Both the position numbers and the translations under genes were made by a program. A model generated the notes under the pieces. The model searched no databases. It was given only the letters and a program-made list of their open reading frames with translations, and was not told the origin of the DNA. DNA of 5,471 nt. Source: an uncultured Porphyromonadaceae bacterium (GTDB lineage: Bacteria; Bacteroidota; Bacteroidia; Bacteroidales; Muribaculaceae). Shown here piece after piece: positions 1 through 5,471 of this stretch. Location: positions 1 through 5,471 of the forward strand of contig CAMWZE010000131.1 in the NCBI GenBank assembly GCA_947178685.1, written 5' to 3'. The number at the start of each line of letters is the position of its first letter. Positions within the stretch are counted from its first letter, which is position 1.

Positions 1-87
1 TACATTCTGTTTTTTCTGTTTATCCGTCTTGGCGAATCCTGCCAATGATGCGGCGGCAAGGATCGCTATCAGTATTTTTCTTTTCAT
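1..87 (-). CDS. Exported protein, N-terminus only; probably MltD-like lytic transglycosylase
   Basis: Twenty-nine codons are visible before the window ends. They start at the ATG at 85-87 and read MKRKILIAILAAASLAGFAK followed by TDKQKKQNV. This is a typical Sec signal peptide: a basic start (KRK), a hydrophobic core at residues 5-18, and a likely signal peptidase I cut after GFA at residue 19. A Lys/Gln-rich, probably unstructured stretch follows. The start lies 20 bases after the stop of the DUF5683 gene, so the two are probably co-transcribed. There is no Shine-Dalgarno sequence; the ATG is preceded by an A/T-rich CATAA, as is common in Bacteroidota. The catalytic domain lies outside the window. 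Identity as a membrane-bound lytic murein transglycosylase is inferred only from the usual gene order parA-parB-DUF5683-mltD in Bacteroidota. The export signal itself is seen directly. Confidence 0.7.
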   Translation of the reverse strand, partial: MKRKILIAILAAASLAGFAKTDKQKKQNV

Positions 88-107
88 TTATGGGGAGATA
101 TGATTTG

Positions 108-872
108 CTAAAAGTTAAAAGCCCAGTTCACTCCGAGACTGAGTTTGCGGCTGCCGGGACTTATCATCATCGCCGGACTCCATTCTATCGACAGATCGGG
201 CGACACATCAAAATGTGCGAGCGAGGCATCGACATAAGCATCAAGCATACAGAGCGCATACATGCCTACAAGGCAGATGATGCAAAGGTCGCGGTTGCGT
301 CGGTAGAAGTCGCGTCGGCGTTTGAGAATATTGGTGAGCCACGCTTTGTCAAGATCCTCCTCCTTGGTGGTGGAAGGGAAGAAGTCCATATAGGATTTAG
401 TGGAGGGGTCGTTGTCCATTATGTCGCGGTATGCCTGGGAATACTCCGTGAGCATATTGTTGTTCCAGTTGGTGGCGTAGCCGAGACCCATGAATCCACC
501 CACCACTATCGGCAACTTCCAGTAACGTCGGTTATAGACTTGTCCGAGACCGGGGAAAAGAGCCGAGAGCCACACTGCCCTTTCCGGCGAAGGGTTGAAG
601 ATTTTCTTGCCGTCGAGGCCATAGGGTGAATTTTCATCCACCACCACTGTAGGCACAGTGTCGGCCGCTTCATCATAGTCGTAGTCAAGCGGTTCCCTCA
701 CAAGCATCTTGGCATCTACATAGACGGTGGAATCTGTGGGTTCCACCGGATCCTGGGCCCTCGCTGTCACGCTTAACACCATTACAAATGCCATTATCGC
801 CATTGCCTGCAGAAATCGCCGTCCCGTAGCGCTGCTCCGGCGTGGTGTCTTTATGGAGTGCTGCTCTTTCAT
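108..872 (-). CDS. DUF5683 domain exported protein of the par operon
   Basis: The product is 254 aa and its function is not established. Residues 1-39 form a signal peptide: a basic n-region (RRSSATGRR), a hydrophobic core at about 22-36, and the cut site TARA|Q at 39/40. An acidic, low-complexity linker with DYDYDEAAD covers about residues 40-90. The DUF5683 core follows, with the hallmark NPSPERAVWLSALFPGLGQ at 93-111, then YNRRYWKLP and a hydrophobic segment at about 119-134. A polar region ends in RRRDFYRRNRDL (185-196). A second hydrophobic segment covers 197-213 and leads into DAYVDASLAHFDVSPDLS. The C-terminus (LGVNWAFNF) alternates hydrophobics and ends in Phe, reminiscent of an outer-membrane sorting signal, but this is too little to claim a barrel. 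The start is 26 bases after the parB stop. The family is Bacteroidota-typical and often sits between parB and a lytic transglycosylase gene, so an envelope role is inferred. Confidence 0.88.
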   Translation of the reverse strand: MKEQHSIKTPRRSSATGRRFLQAMAIMAFVMVLSVTARAQDPVEPTDSTVYVDAKMLVREPLDYDYDEAADTVPTVVVDENSPYGLDGKKIFNPSPERAVWLSALFPGLGQVYNRRYWKLPIVVGGFMGLGYATNWNNNMLTEYSQAYRDIMDNDPSTKSYMDFFPSTTKEEDLDKAWLTNILKRRRDFYRRNRDLCIICLVGMYALCMLDAYVDASLAHFDVSPDLSIEWSPAMMISPGSRKLSLGVNWAFNF

Positions 873-898
873 TCAGTAGTATACTCTTTCTGTTGGTG

Positions 899-1780
899 TC
901 ACTGCATCTTCATCTTTTCAAAGAGATCCACAAGCTGCTGAAGCTCTTCGTCTGATGCAAACTTAAAGGTTATCGAGCCCTTGCCGTCGGCTGTGCGGGC
1001 AAACTTCACAGGGGTAGGCGACATCTCGCTCAGAGAGCTGGCAAACACGTTGAAGCGGCCGTAGTCTTTCTGAGCCTTCGCCGGCTTCTCAGGCAAGGGG
1101 ATCTCCGGTGTGTTCAATTCACGCGCCGCCTCCTCGACCATTCTTACCGAAAGCCCCTCGCTGAGGATACGGTTATAGAGACCTAACTGCTCCTTCGGGT
1201 CGGCCACAGACAGCAATGCCCTCGCATGGCCCATGTCGAGCTTGCGGTCGCGCAGTCCGAGCTGTATCTCCGCAGGGAGCTTGAGCAGCCTCAGATGGTT
1301 GGCGATGGTGGTGCGTTTTTTGCCGATACGCTCCGAAAGACGGTCTTGAGTAAGGTTATAGGTGTCAATCAGCTTGCGGAAAGCTAATGCCACCTCTATT
1401 GCGTTGAGATCTTCACGCTGGATATTCTCAATAAGAGCCATCTCCGTCACCTCAGCGTCTGACACGGTGCGCACATAGGCGGGCACGGTAGCCAGACCGG
1501 CTTTCCTGGCCGCTCTCCAGCGTCTTTCGCCCGCTATGATCTGATAGGTGCCGTCGCCGTTGTCGCGAAGGGATAACGGCTGCACAATTCCGAGCTCTCT
1601 TATTGAGGTGGCCAGCTCCTCTATCGTCTCTTCATTGAAGATGCGACGTGGCTGCCCCGGATTCGGTGTGATTAGATCAATCTCGATCTCATTGATTGCC
1701 GACGAGCCGCCGGTCTGTATATTGTCCATTGAGATCAGCGAGTCGAGTCCACGTCCCAATGCGTTGCGTTTCAATGCCAT
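899..1780 (-). CDS. parB: ParB/Spo0J chromosome-partition CTPase clamp
   Basis: The product is 293 aa, full length for chromosomal ParB. It binds parS sites near the origin, slides along DNA as a CTP-gated clamp, and stimulates ParA ATPase activity. The N-terminal ParA-interaction peptide is visible as ALGRGLDSLI (residues 7-16). The ParB/Srx-type CTP-binding domain carries box I NPGQPR (40-45), box II GERRWRA (84-90) and box III ENIQRED (118-124). The parS-reading helix-turn-helix covers about 144-169 (TQDRLSERIGKKRTTIANHL), followed by the conserved GHARALLSV (184-192). A Pro/Lys linker (about 224-240) leads to a C-terminal dimerisation segment ending EELQQLVDLFEKMKMQ. All key motifs are intact. 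The gene lies 62 bases downstream of parA and is probably in its operon. The start is supported by GGAG five bases upstream of the ATG and by the canonical N-terminus. Confidence 0.97.
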   Translation of the reverse strand: MALKRNALGRGLDSLISMDNIQTGGSSAINEIEIDLITPNPGQPRRIFNEETIEELATSIRELGIVQPLSLRDNGDGTYQIIAGERRWRAARKAGLATVPAYVRTVSDAEVTEMALIENIQREDLNAIEVALAFRKLIDTYNLTQDRLSERIGKKRTTIANHLRLLKLPAEIQLGLRDRKLDMGHARALLSVADPKEQLGLYNRILSEGLSVRMVEEAARELNTPEIPLPEKPAKAQKDYGRFNVFASSLSEMSPTPVKFARTADGKGSITFKFASDEELQQLVDLFEKMKMQ

Positions 1781-1785
1781 TCTTT

Positions 1786-1789
1786 CTCC
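1786..1789 (-). promoter_or_regulatory. Ribosome binding site of parB
   Basis: On the minus strand GGAG stands five bases before the ATG at 1778-1780, within CGGAGAAAGA. This is one of the few Shine-Dalgarno-like sites in the window. The other starts have A/T-rich upstream sequence, as is usual in Bacteroidota. It may give parB its own translation initiation despite the 62-base gap from parA. Confidence 0.5.
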
Positions 1790-1842
1790 GGTGTTATTGT
1801 TTTGGCGCTCCCTTATCCTTCTCTGTAATTCCCTTTTCCCGG

Positions 1843-2619
1843 TTATACTCTCTTCCTGCGATTGCGGGCCACAAGTTCCTTGCTCAACTGTCCGTAAGCA
1901 ATCGAGCCACGGCTCTCCGGGTCGTAGAGTATGACGGGCAATCCATGACTCGGTGATTCCGAAAGCTTGATGTTGCGTGGTATCACGGTGGTGAACACCA
2001 TGTCGCCGAAGTGGCCCTTGAGCTCCTCAAATATCTGGTTGGCCAGACGCAGACGCGCATCATACATCGTAAGCAGGAAGCCCTCTATCTCAAGAGTTGG
2101 CTTCAAGCGGCTCTTGATGATGCGGATAGTGTTGAGAAGCTGTGAGATACCCTCCAAAGCAAAATACTCCGCCTGCACAGGGATGATCACAGAGTCGGCT
2201 GCCGTAAGGGCATTCACCGTTATCACTCCTAACGATGGACTGCAGTCTATGAGGATGAAGTCGTAGTCTTCCTTAAGGGGCTCAAGCACTTTCGACAATG
2301 CTTTCTCTCGGTCGCGCCGGTTCATCAGCTCCACCTCAGCACCTACAAGATCTATGCGTGAGCATATGATGCTCAGCCCGTCGACACATGTAGGCAATAT
2401 CGCTTGCTTCGGATCCTGCCCGTCGACAAGACACTCATATACGGATATCTCCGATTGGTCGGCATCCACACCAAGCCCCGACGTGGCGTTAGCCTGCGGA
2501 TCGGCATCCACAAGAAGCACCTTCTTGCCGTCGGAGGCAAGGCATGCCCCTAAATTGAATGCTGTGGTGGTCTTTCCCACTCCGCCCTTCTGATTGGCGA
2601 TAGCTATGATTTTACCCAT
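1843..2619 (-). CDS. parA: ParA/Soj chromosome-partition ATPase
   Basis: The product is 258 aa, the usual size of a chromosomal Soj-type ParA without the extra N-terminal DNA-binding domain of plasmid type Ia ParA. It is a deviant Walker P-loop ATPase that dimerises on ATP, binds the nucleoid non-specifically, and is released by ParB-stimulated hydrolysis, moving origins apart. Visible motifs are the deviant Walker A KGGVGKTT (residues 11-18) with the signature Lys11, the A' motif VLLVDADPQANAT (34-46), and Walker B FILIDCSPSLG (121-131). Also present are PVQAEYFALEG (147-157) and MYDARLRLA (185-193), where basic residues of the DNA-binding surface lie, and a basic C-terminus NRRKRV. The ATG at 2617-2619 gives the canonical start MGKIIAIANQKGG. 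It is first in the parA-parB-DUF5683-secreted-protein cluster. The deviant Walker signature plus adjacent parB rules out MinD. Confidence 0.97.
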   Translation of the reverse strand: MGKIIAIANQKGGVGKTTTAFNLGACLASDGKKVLLVDADPQANATSGLGVDADQSEISVYECLVDGQDPKQAILPTCVDGLSIICSRIDLVGAEVELMNRRDREKALSKVLEPLKEDYDFILIDCSPSLGVITVNALTAADSVIIPVQAEYFALEGISQLLNTIRIIKSRLKPTLEIEGFLLTMYDARLRLANQIFEELKGHFGDMVFTTVIPRNIKLSESPSHGLPVILYDPESRGSIAYGQLSKELVARNRRKRV

Positions 2620-2716
2620 TGCTCTCTTATTCTATATTGTGTTTTTCCTGCGGTGTATGCCGCCGGAGTTATAATGTTATCTCTATTGATTTGCGGCAGA
2701 CGCAGGTTTCAGCTTG

Positions 2717-2748
2717 CAAAGTAATCATTTTTTCGCGACAAATCACAA
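2717..2748 (-). promoter_or_regulatory. Candidate promoter of the parA-parB operon
   Basis: On the minus strand TTACTTTG (2717-2724) resembles the Bacteroidota -7 element TAnnTTTG with one mismatch at its second base and is preceded by an A-rich tract. A TTG (2746-2748) lies 21 bases upstream, near the position expected for the -33 element. Transcription would start near 2710, leaving a leader of about 90 bases. This is the best promoter match I see in the 216 bases between the MATE stop and parA. The imperfect -7 box keeps confidence moderate. Confidence 0.45.
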
Positions 2749-2797
2749 TTTTTTATATTAAAGTGTCTTAACAGACATGATTATTAACTTTACGACT

Positions 2798-2816
2798 CTG
2801 TTTCAAGCCTGTTTCA
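2798..2816. repeat. Two direct copies of CTGTTTCA with an 11-base period
   Basis: CTGTTTCA occurs at 2798-2805 and again at 2809-2816, separated by AGC. The spacing is close to one helical turn. The copies lie just past the MATE stop codon, about 180 to 200 bases upstream of the parA start and upstream of its candidate promoter. The core TGTTTCA equals the left half of the classical parS palindrome (TGTTTCACGTGAAACA), but the right half is missing from both copies. No function can be assigned from the sequence. Confidence 0.4.
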
Positions 2817-2835
2817 TACCGTAATCACACAAATC

Positions 2836-4227
2836 TCACTTATCCACTGGCGCCGAAGCAAGGGCTCCCTCTCTGCGACGGAGAGTACGCCGGAAGGAGT
2901 AGATAAGCAGGACGGCTGCCACCGTGAGGGCTCCTGAGAAACTATAGTAGATTCCCTCGGTCTGCATGTCAAGATATTTTGCCATCCATAACAGCAAGGG
3001 GACACCCACGACAAGATAACTTATCAATGATATCCATAGGAGCGGCTTCACTTCCGATGTGCCTCGCAACGCACTCACATAAGTAAGCTGCACTGCGTCG
3101 CAGAATTGATATAGTATGAGTGGTGTCACAAGCAACACCGCATAGGATGTGACGGCCTCATCGGGTGTGAAGGCATGCACGAGATCGCGTGCGAAGAGAT
3201 GGAAACATATCGACATTATCACTGCAAGCAGCAACACTATGTGCAACCCGGCGTTTGTGATATGCCTGATTCCTTTAATGTCTCCTACTCCGGTGAAGTT
3301 TGCCACCCGGATAGAGGTGGCTATACTGAAGCTCATGTAGATCATGAAGCCAAGCTGCGAGATGGTGTTGATAACCTGATATGACGCGAGCTGAACCTTC
3401 CCGAACCAGCCGCTGACCACCGCGCCTACCGACCAAAGGCCACACTCCACGCCACTCTGAATCATCAATGGATAGCTCGTGGTCCACACCTTGTAGCGTC
3501 TTGCTCCCCCGGCATGTGTTTGACGCATCGAGGTCCAATAAAGTTTATACCTCTTGCGCCAGGCCACCATCGCCACAATTCCGGCAGCTCCGAGGGTTCT
3601 CGCCGTAAGCGTACTGATGCCGGCGCCCACAAGGCCTAACTCGGGACATCCCCATTTGCCGAAGATAAGCATATAGTTGCCGAAGATATTTATCACATCG
3701 ACTCCTAAGATTATCCACATCGGAGTGGCCGTGTCGGTGGTGCCGTTGGCAGTCTGTTGGAAGCAATTGAATATTGCCATCGGAATCAATGTCCACAATA
3801 TCAATAGATAATACTCTTTAGCTATCGGCAGAAGTTCGGGATCTTGTCCGAAATAATCGAGCAGGAAATAAAGGCCTCCCATTATCACAGTGAAAATGGC
3901 AGACACTATAAGGTTCACCTGCAGCGAGGCACGGAGCATTACGCCCCCCTCCTCATGGTCGCCACGCCCATACAGAGCTCCGATAATCGGCGTTACGCCG
4001 CTCGCGAAACCCATCAGCATCACTCCCACCACAATAAACAGGCTGTTGACAAATGCTGCCGCGGCAAGCTCATTTACTCCATACGCCCCTATCATCATCG
4101 TGTCGGCGAAATTCACAAGAATCACACCAACCTGTGTAACCATAACCGGCATACCAAGTTTGGCAAGACTTATATAAGCCTCTCCATACGTCTCCGGCTT
4201 CAGTTTCTTAAGCGATACCTTACCCAT
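2836..4227 (-). CDS. MATE-family multidrug/metabolite exporter
   Basis: The product is 463 aa from the ATG at 4225-4227. The frame also allows an upstream TTG at 4234-4236, adding three residues. I prefer the ATG because TTG starts are rarer and there is no ribosome site for either. The family exports cationic drugs, dyes or metabolites across the inner membrane in exchange for H+ or Na+. About 12 hydrophobic helices are visible in two six-helix halves split by the basic loop WRKRYKLYW near residue 223. MATE hallmarks are FADTMMIGAYG in helix 1 (Asp42), GFASGVTPIIGALYGRGD (73-90), and QTANGTTDTATP in the N-half (158-169). In the C-half, SGVECGLWSVGA, TSIRVANFTGVGD and ALRGTSEVKP (386-395) are seen. 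The C-terminal tail is basic. Length and motifs are normal, and the substrate cannot be told. It appears monocistronic, with its own promoter upstream and a separate candidate promoter for parA downstream. Confidence 0.95.
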   Translation of the reverse strand: MGKVSLKKLKPETYGEAYISLAKLGMPVMVTQVGVILVNFADTMMIGAYGVNELAAAAFVNSLFIVVGVMLMGFASGVTPIIGALYGRGDHEEGGVMLRASLQVNLIVSAIFTVIMGGLYFLLDYFGQDPELLPIAKEYYLLILWTLIPMAIFNCFQQTANGTTDTATPMWIILGVDVINIFGNYMLIFGKWGCPELGLVGAGISTLTARTLGAAGIVAMVAWRKRYKLYWTSMRQTHAGGARRYKVWTTSYPLMIQSGVECGLWSVGAVVSGWFGKVQLASYQVINTISQLGFMIYMSFSIATSIRVANFTGVGDIKGIRHITNAGLHIVLLLAVIMSICFHLFARDLVHAFTPDEAVTSYAVLLVTPLILYQFCDAVQLTYVSALRGTSEVKPLLWISLISYLVVGVPLLLWMAKYLDMQTEGIYYSFSGALTVAAVLLIYSFRRTLRRREGALASAPVDK

Positions 4228-4275
4228 ATAATCCAATTTAATTCTTTGTAACCTTTTAAGGAAACATTGTCAAAA

Positions 4276-4294
4276 AGTGCCTTACTTAAGCACT
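4276..4294 (-). promoter_or_regulatory. Short hairpin plus T-run at the predicted 5' end of the MATE mRNA
   Basis: On the minus strand AGTGC (4290-4294) and GCACT (4276-4280) form a five-pair stem enclosing nine bases (TTAAGTAAG), two of which can pair further. A run of T follows immediately (4272-4276). The stem starts within a few bases of the predicted transcription start. It could be a transcript-stabilising 5' stem or a weak attenuator. The stem is short, so its function is unproven. Confidence 0.35.
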
Positions 4295-4295
4295 G

Positions 4296-4327
4296 CAAAG
4301 ATAGCTAAAATCAACGACTTAACCAAA
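4296..4327 (-). promoter_or_regulatory. Bacteroidota-type promoter of the MATE gene
   Basis: On the minus strand TATCTTTG (4296-4303) is a perfect match to the Bacteroidota primary-sigma -7 consensus TAnnTTTG. TTTG (4324-4327) lies exactly 20 bases upstream as the -33 element. Transcription should start around 4288-4292, giving a 5' leader of about 60 bases before the ATG at 4227. Both boxes and the spacing agree with the known consensus, which makes this the best-supported regulatory site in the window. Confidence 0.75.
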
Positions 4328-4397
4328 CTCTTCCTTGTCAACAACCTCTATAACTCCCTAAATCTCTATCTCTTCCAAAATCCATCTACAACTTCAA

Positions 4398-4450
4398 CGA
4401 TAAAGCGGACATCTCTATTCTTCATGAATGTAGAGATATCCGCTTTATCG
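4398..4450 (-). terminator. Long near-perfect hairpin, likely end of the glycoside hydrolase transcript
   Basis: CGATAAAGCGGA (4398-4409) is perfectly complementary to 4439-4450. After one C/A mismatch (4410 against 4438), ATCTCTA (4411-4417) pairs with TAGAGAT (4431-4437). This makes 19 base pairs around a 13-base loop that contains the palindrome TTCATGAA. The structure begins 21 bases after the hydrolase stop codon, where a terminator is expected. The minus-strand sequence after the stem (TTGAAGTTGT) is not a proper T-run, so this is either a non-canonical terminator, an mRNA 3'-end stabiliser, or an unrelated palindrome. The rest of the 4237-4471 gap holds the MATE promoter and leader, plus a pyrimidine-rich stretch (about 4328-4376) with no recognisable gene. 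Confidence 0.55.
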
Positions 4451-4471
4451 TGAATCACTTCTTGTAATATC

Positions 4472-5407
4472 TTACTCCTCGATTTCGAGAAGCATCCAAT
4501 TATCATTTAAAATGCCCTCAAGCACATTCTCCATGCAGAGATTCCAGCTTACGAAGCCTTGTATCTTGCCATCCGGAGTGCGGTATTTGAAATTGGAGGG
4601 GGCAAGCGGTTCACCCGTGTCGGCATGATACGTCTCATGCATGGTGCCGTAATCATCAAGATCTTTCGCCATCAGGCCGCCGACCTTCTCGGCAAGCCAT
4701 TCCACCTCCTCCGGGAATCCATAGTTGTGCAGACCGATCGAGTAGATATAGTTGCAAATGCCCCACACAGGTCCCTGCCAATTGGAGAATGGCACGATGA
4801 TATTCTTATTATTGTAATCTACATCGGCCTTCGACAAGCTACGGAACCCATAGGCTCCACGCATACCATCTGTCGGCAACATATGGCGCTTGATCATTCG
4901 CCGTCCGTTATCCTTAGATGCCATGTTATACATCAGGGGTACAAAGGTGTGATACCCTACCCTTTTATATTGTTCACGTGTCTCCCGGTCAACATTGTAG
5001 TAACATTCATCCTCCTCATTCCAGCAGATATCATTCAGAGCTTTCTTCACATCGGCCGCCTCTGCTGTCAAAGCCTTGGCATCAGCATCGTATCCTAATT
5101 TGCGGGCAATAGCCGCCTGTGCAAGAAGTTCACCATATTGGAAAGCGGTGGCATCGGTTGAGATAAACGAGCGTGTGTCGTCTTTAAAATAATTAAGTGC
5201 CGGATTGTTGTCAGCTCCACTTTGCATGGCAATCTCCCAATAATACAAGCCGCTGATTGAATCGCGCTGTGTGGTGCGCCGATAGTCTATCACCTTATTA
5301 AGCGCCGGATAAAGGGGACGCAGCCATTCCCAGTCACCAGTAGCCTTACCATACTGGTAGGCACCCTGTGAGAGGAAGGGCTTCATGGCAAAACGGCCAC
5401 TGTAGAC
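4472..5407 (-). CDS. Clan GH-G-type glycoside hydrolase (GH63/GH37, MGH1-like), 5'-truncated
   Basis: The visible part is 311 C-terminal residues, entering as VYSGRFAMKPFLSQGAYQYG at the edge of genomic sequence. The Met at 5384-5386 is internal, not a start. The fold suggested is the (alpha/alpha)6 barrel of trehalases and GH63 glucosidases. Numbering from that Met: EIAMQSGADNNP at 51-62, where Asp59 fits the catalytic general acid of the family's SGxDNxP motif; GAYGFRSLSK at 177-186; NWQGPVWGICNYI at 202-214, the family's N-W-x-G-P-x-W substrate-site motif; HETYHADTGEP at 250-260, where Glu251 fits the catalytic base; and a closing FVSWNLCMENVLEG. These point to an inverting glycosidase acting on short alpha-glucosides or related sugars. 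Trehalase, mannosylglycerate hydrolase and alpha-glucosidase cannot be separated without the N-terminal half. The natural C-terminus is present with a TAA stop. Location and any signal peptide are unknown. Confidence 0.85.
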   Translation of the reverse strand, partial: VYSGRFAMKPFLSQGAYQYGKATGDWEWLRPLYPALNKVIDYRRTTQRDSISGLYYWEIAMQSGADNNPALNYFKDDTRSFISTDATAFQYGELLAQAAIARKLGYDADAKALTAEAADVKKALNDICWNEEDECYYNVDRETREQYKRVGYHTFVPLMYNMASKDNGRRMIKRHMLPTDGMRGAYGFRSLSKADVDYNNKNIIVPFSNWQGPVWGICNYIYSIGLHNYGFPEEVEWLAEKVGGLMAKDLDDYGTMHETYHADTGEPLAPSNFKYRTPDGKIQGFVSWNLCMENVLEGILNDNWMLLEIEE

Positions 5408-5471
5408 CTGTCTCTTAGACCCATCTCCGCGCCCACGAGACCTCTCAGGGTGTCGTATGGCCGCTGCAGCG
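5408..5471 (+). other. Illumina Nextera adapter, index and P7 read-through (not genomic)
   Basis: Bases 5408-5441 match the Nextera read-2 transposase adapter at 31 of 34 positions. The stretch runs CTGTCTCTTA, then CATCTCCG, then GCCCACGAGAC, with the only differences being T to G at 5418 and A to C at 5421 and 5430. The next eight bases (5442-5449, CTCTCAGG) sit where the i7 index belongs. TCGTATG and a degraded remainder (5450-5471) then follow at the right offset for the P7 flow-cell sequence. The mismatches in the adapter are all toward C or G, as in low-quality read ends. The adapter sequence is known to me from memory, so identity counts are from manual alignment. Confidence 0.93.

Noticed and set aside
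45..629. Long plus-strand open frame opposite the DUF5683 gene
   Set aside because: It is antisense to a gene with clear domain and signal-peptide evidence, has no promoter or ribosome site, and its translation shows no recognisable motif.
2763..2778. Small inverted repeat TGTCT-TAAC-AGACA as a terminator for the MATE gene
   Set aside because: The stem is only five pairs and weak, and the following minus-strand sequence is A/T-rich without a clean T-run. It could assist termination, but I would not annotate it.
4228..4236. TTG start giving a three-residue longer MATE protein
   Set aside because: An ATG lies three codons downstream in the same frame and no ribosome site favours the TTG; the difference is minor.
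4970..4985. CACGTG core preceded by TGTT (4971-4980), resembling parS
   Set aside because: Aligned on the CACGTG core it matches only about 10 of 16 parS positions, the right arm is wrong, and it lies inside the hydrolase coding sequence.
4559..5098. Plus-strand open frame of about 180 codons inside the hydrolase gene
   Set aside because: It is antisense to conserved catalytic motifs of the hydrolase and has no recognisable domain; a shadow frame.
5387..5471. In-frame extension of the hydrolase gene to the window edge
   Set aside because: From 5408 onward the frame reads through Nextera adapter and the residues (such as RSRGRGDGSKR) do not resemble the family; only the seven residues VYSGRFA before the Met are kept.

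Overview
The window looks like the end of a draft contig from a Bacteroidota genome, order Bacteroidales, possibly Muribaculaceae-like. The order-level guess rests on the Soj/ParA, Spo0J/ParB, DUF5683 protein, secreted-protein gene order, on TTTG...TAnnTTTG promoter elements, and on mostly A/T-rich start regions with little Shine-Dalgarno sequence. The family-level guess is only an impression from gene order and composition. All real genes are on the minus strand, so transcription runs from high to low coordinates.

In transcription order: (1) 4472-5407 is the C-terminal 311 residues of a clan GH-G-type (GH63/GH37, MGH1-like) (alpha/alpha)6 glycoside hydrolase, cut at its 5' side by the contig end. 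A long near-perfect hairpin lies 21 bases past its stop codon. (2) 2836-4227 is a complete 12-helix MATE-family exporter with its own recognisable Bacteroidota promoter. (3) 1843-2619 is the chromosome-partition ATPase ParA/Soj. (4) 899-1780 is the CTP-dependent clamp ParB/Spo0J. (5) 108-872 is an exported DUF5683 protein. (6) 1-87 is the signal peptide of a further exported protein, probably the MltD-like lytic transglycosylase that commonly follows DUF5683 in this phylum. Genes 3 to 6 are closely spaced (62, 26 and 20 bases) and probably form one operon joining chromosome segregation to envelope functions. No consensus parS site is seen.

The most consequential observation concerns the right edge. 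Bases 5408-5471 are not genomic. They match the Illumina Nextera read-2 adapter (31 of 34 bases), then an 8-base index, then a degraded P7 tail. Any reading frame extended through that stretch is an artefact. I see no CRISPR array, mobile element, RNA gene or defence system here, and no novel multi-gene system. The remaining points of interest are the hairpin after the hydrolase gene, a hairpin plus T-run at the predicted start of the MATE transcript, and two direct parS-half-like repeats upstream of parA.
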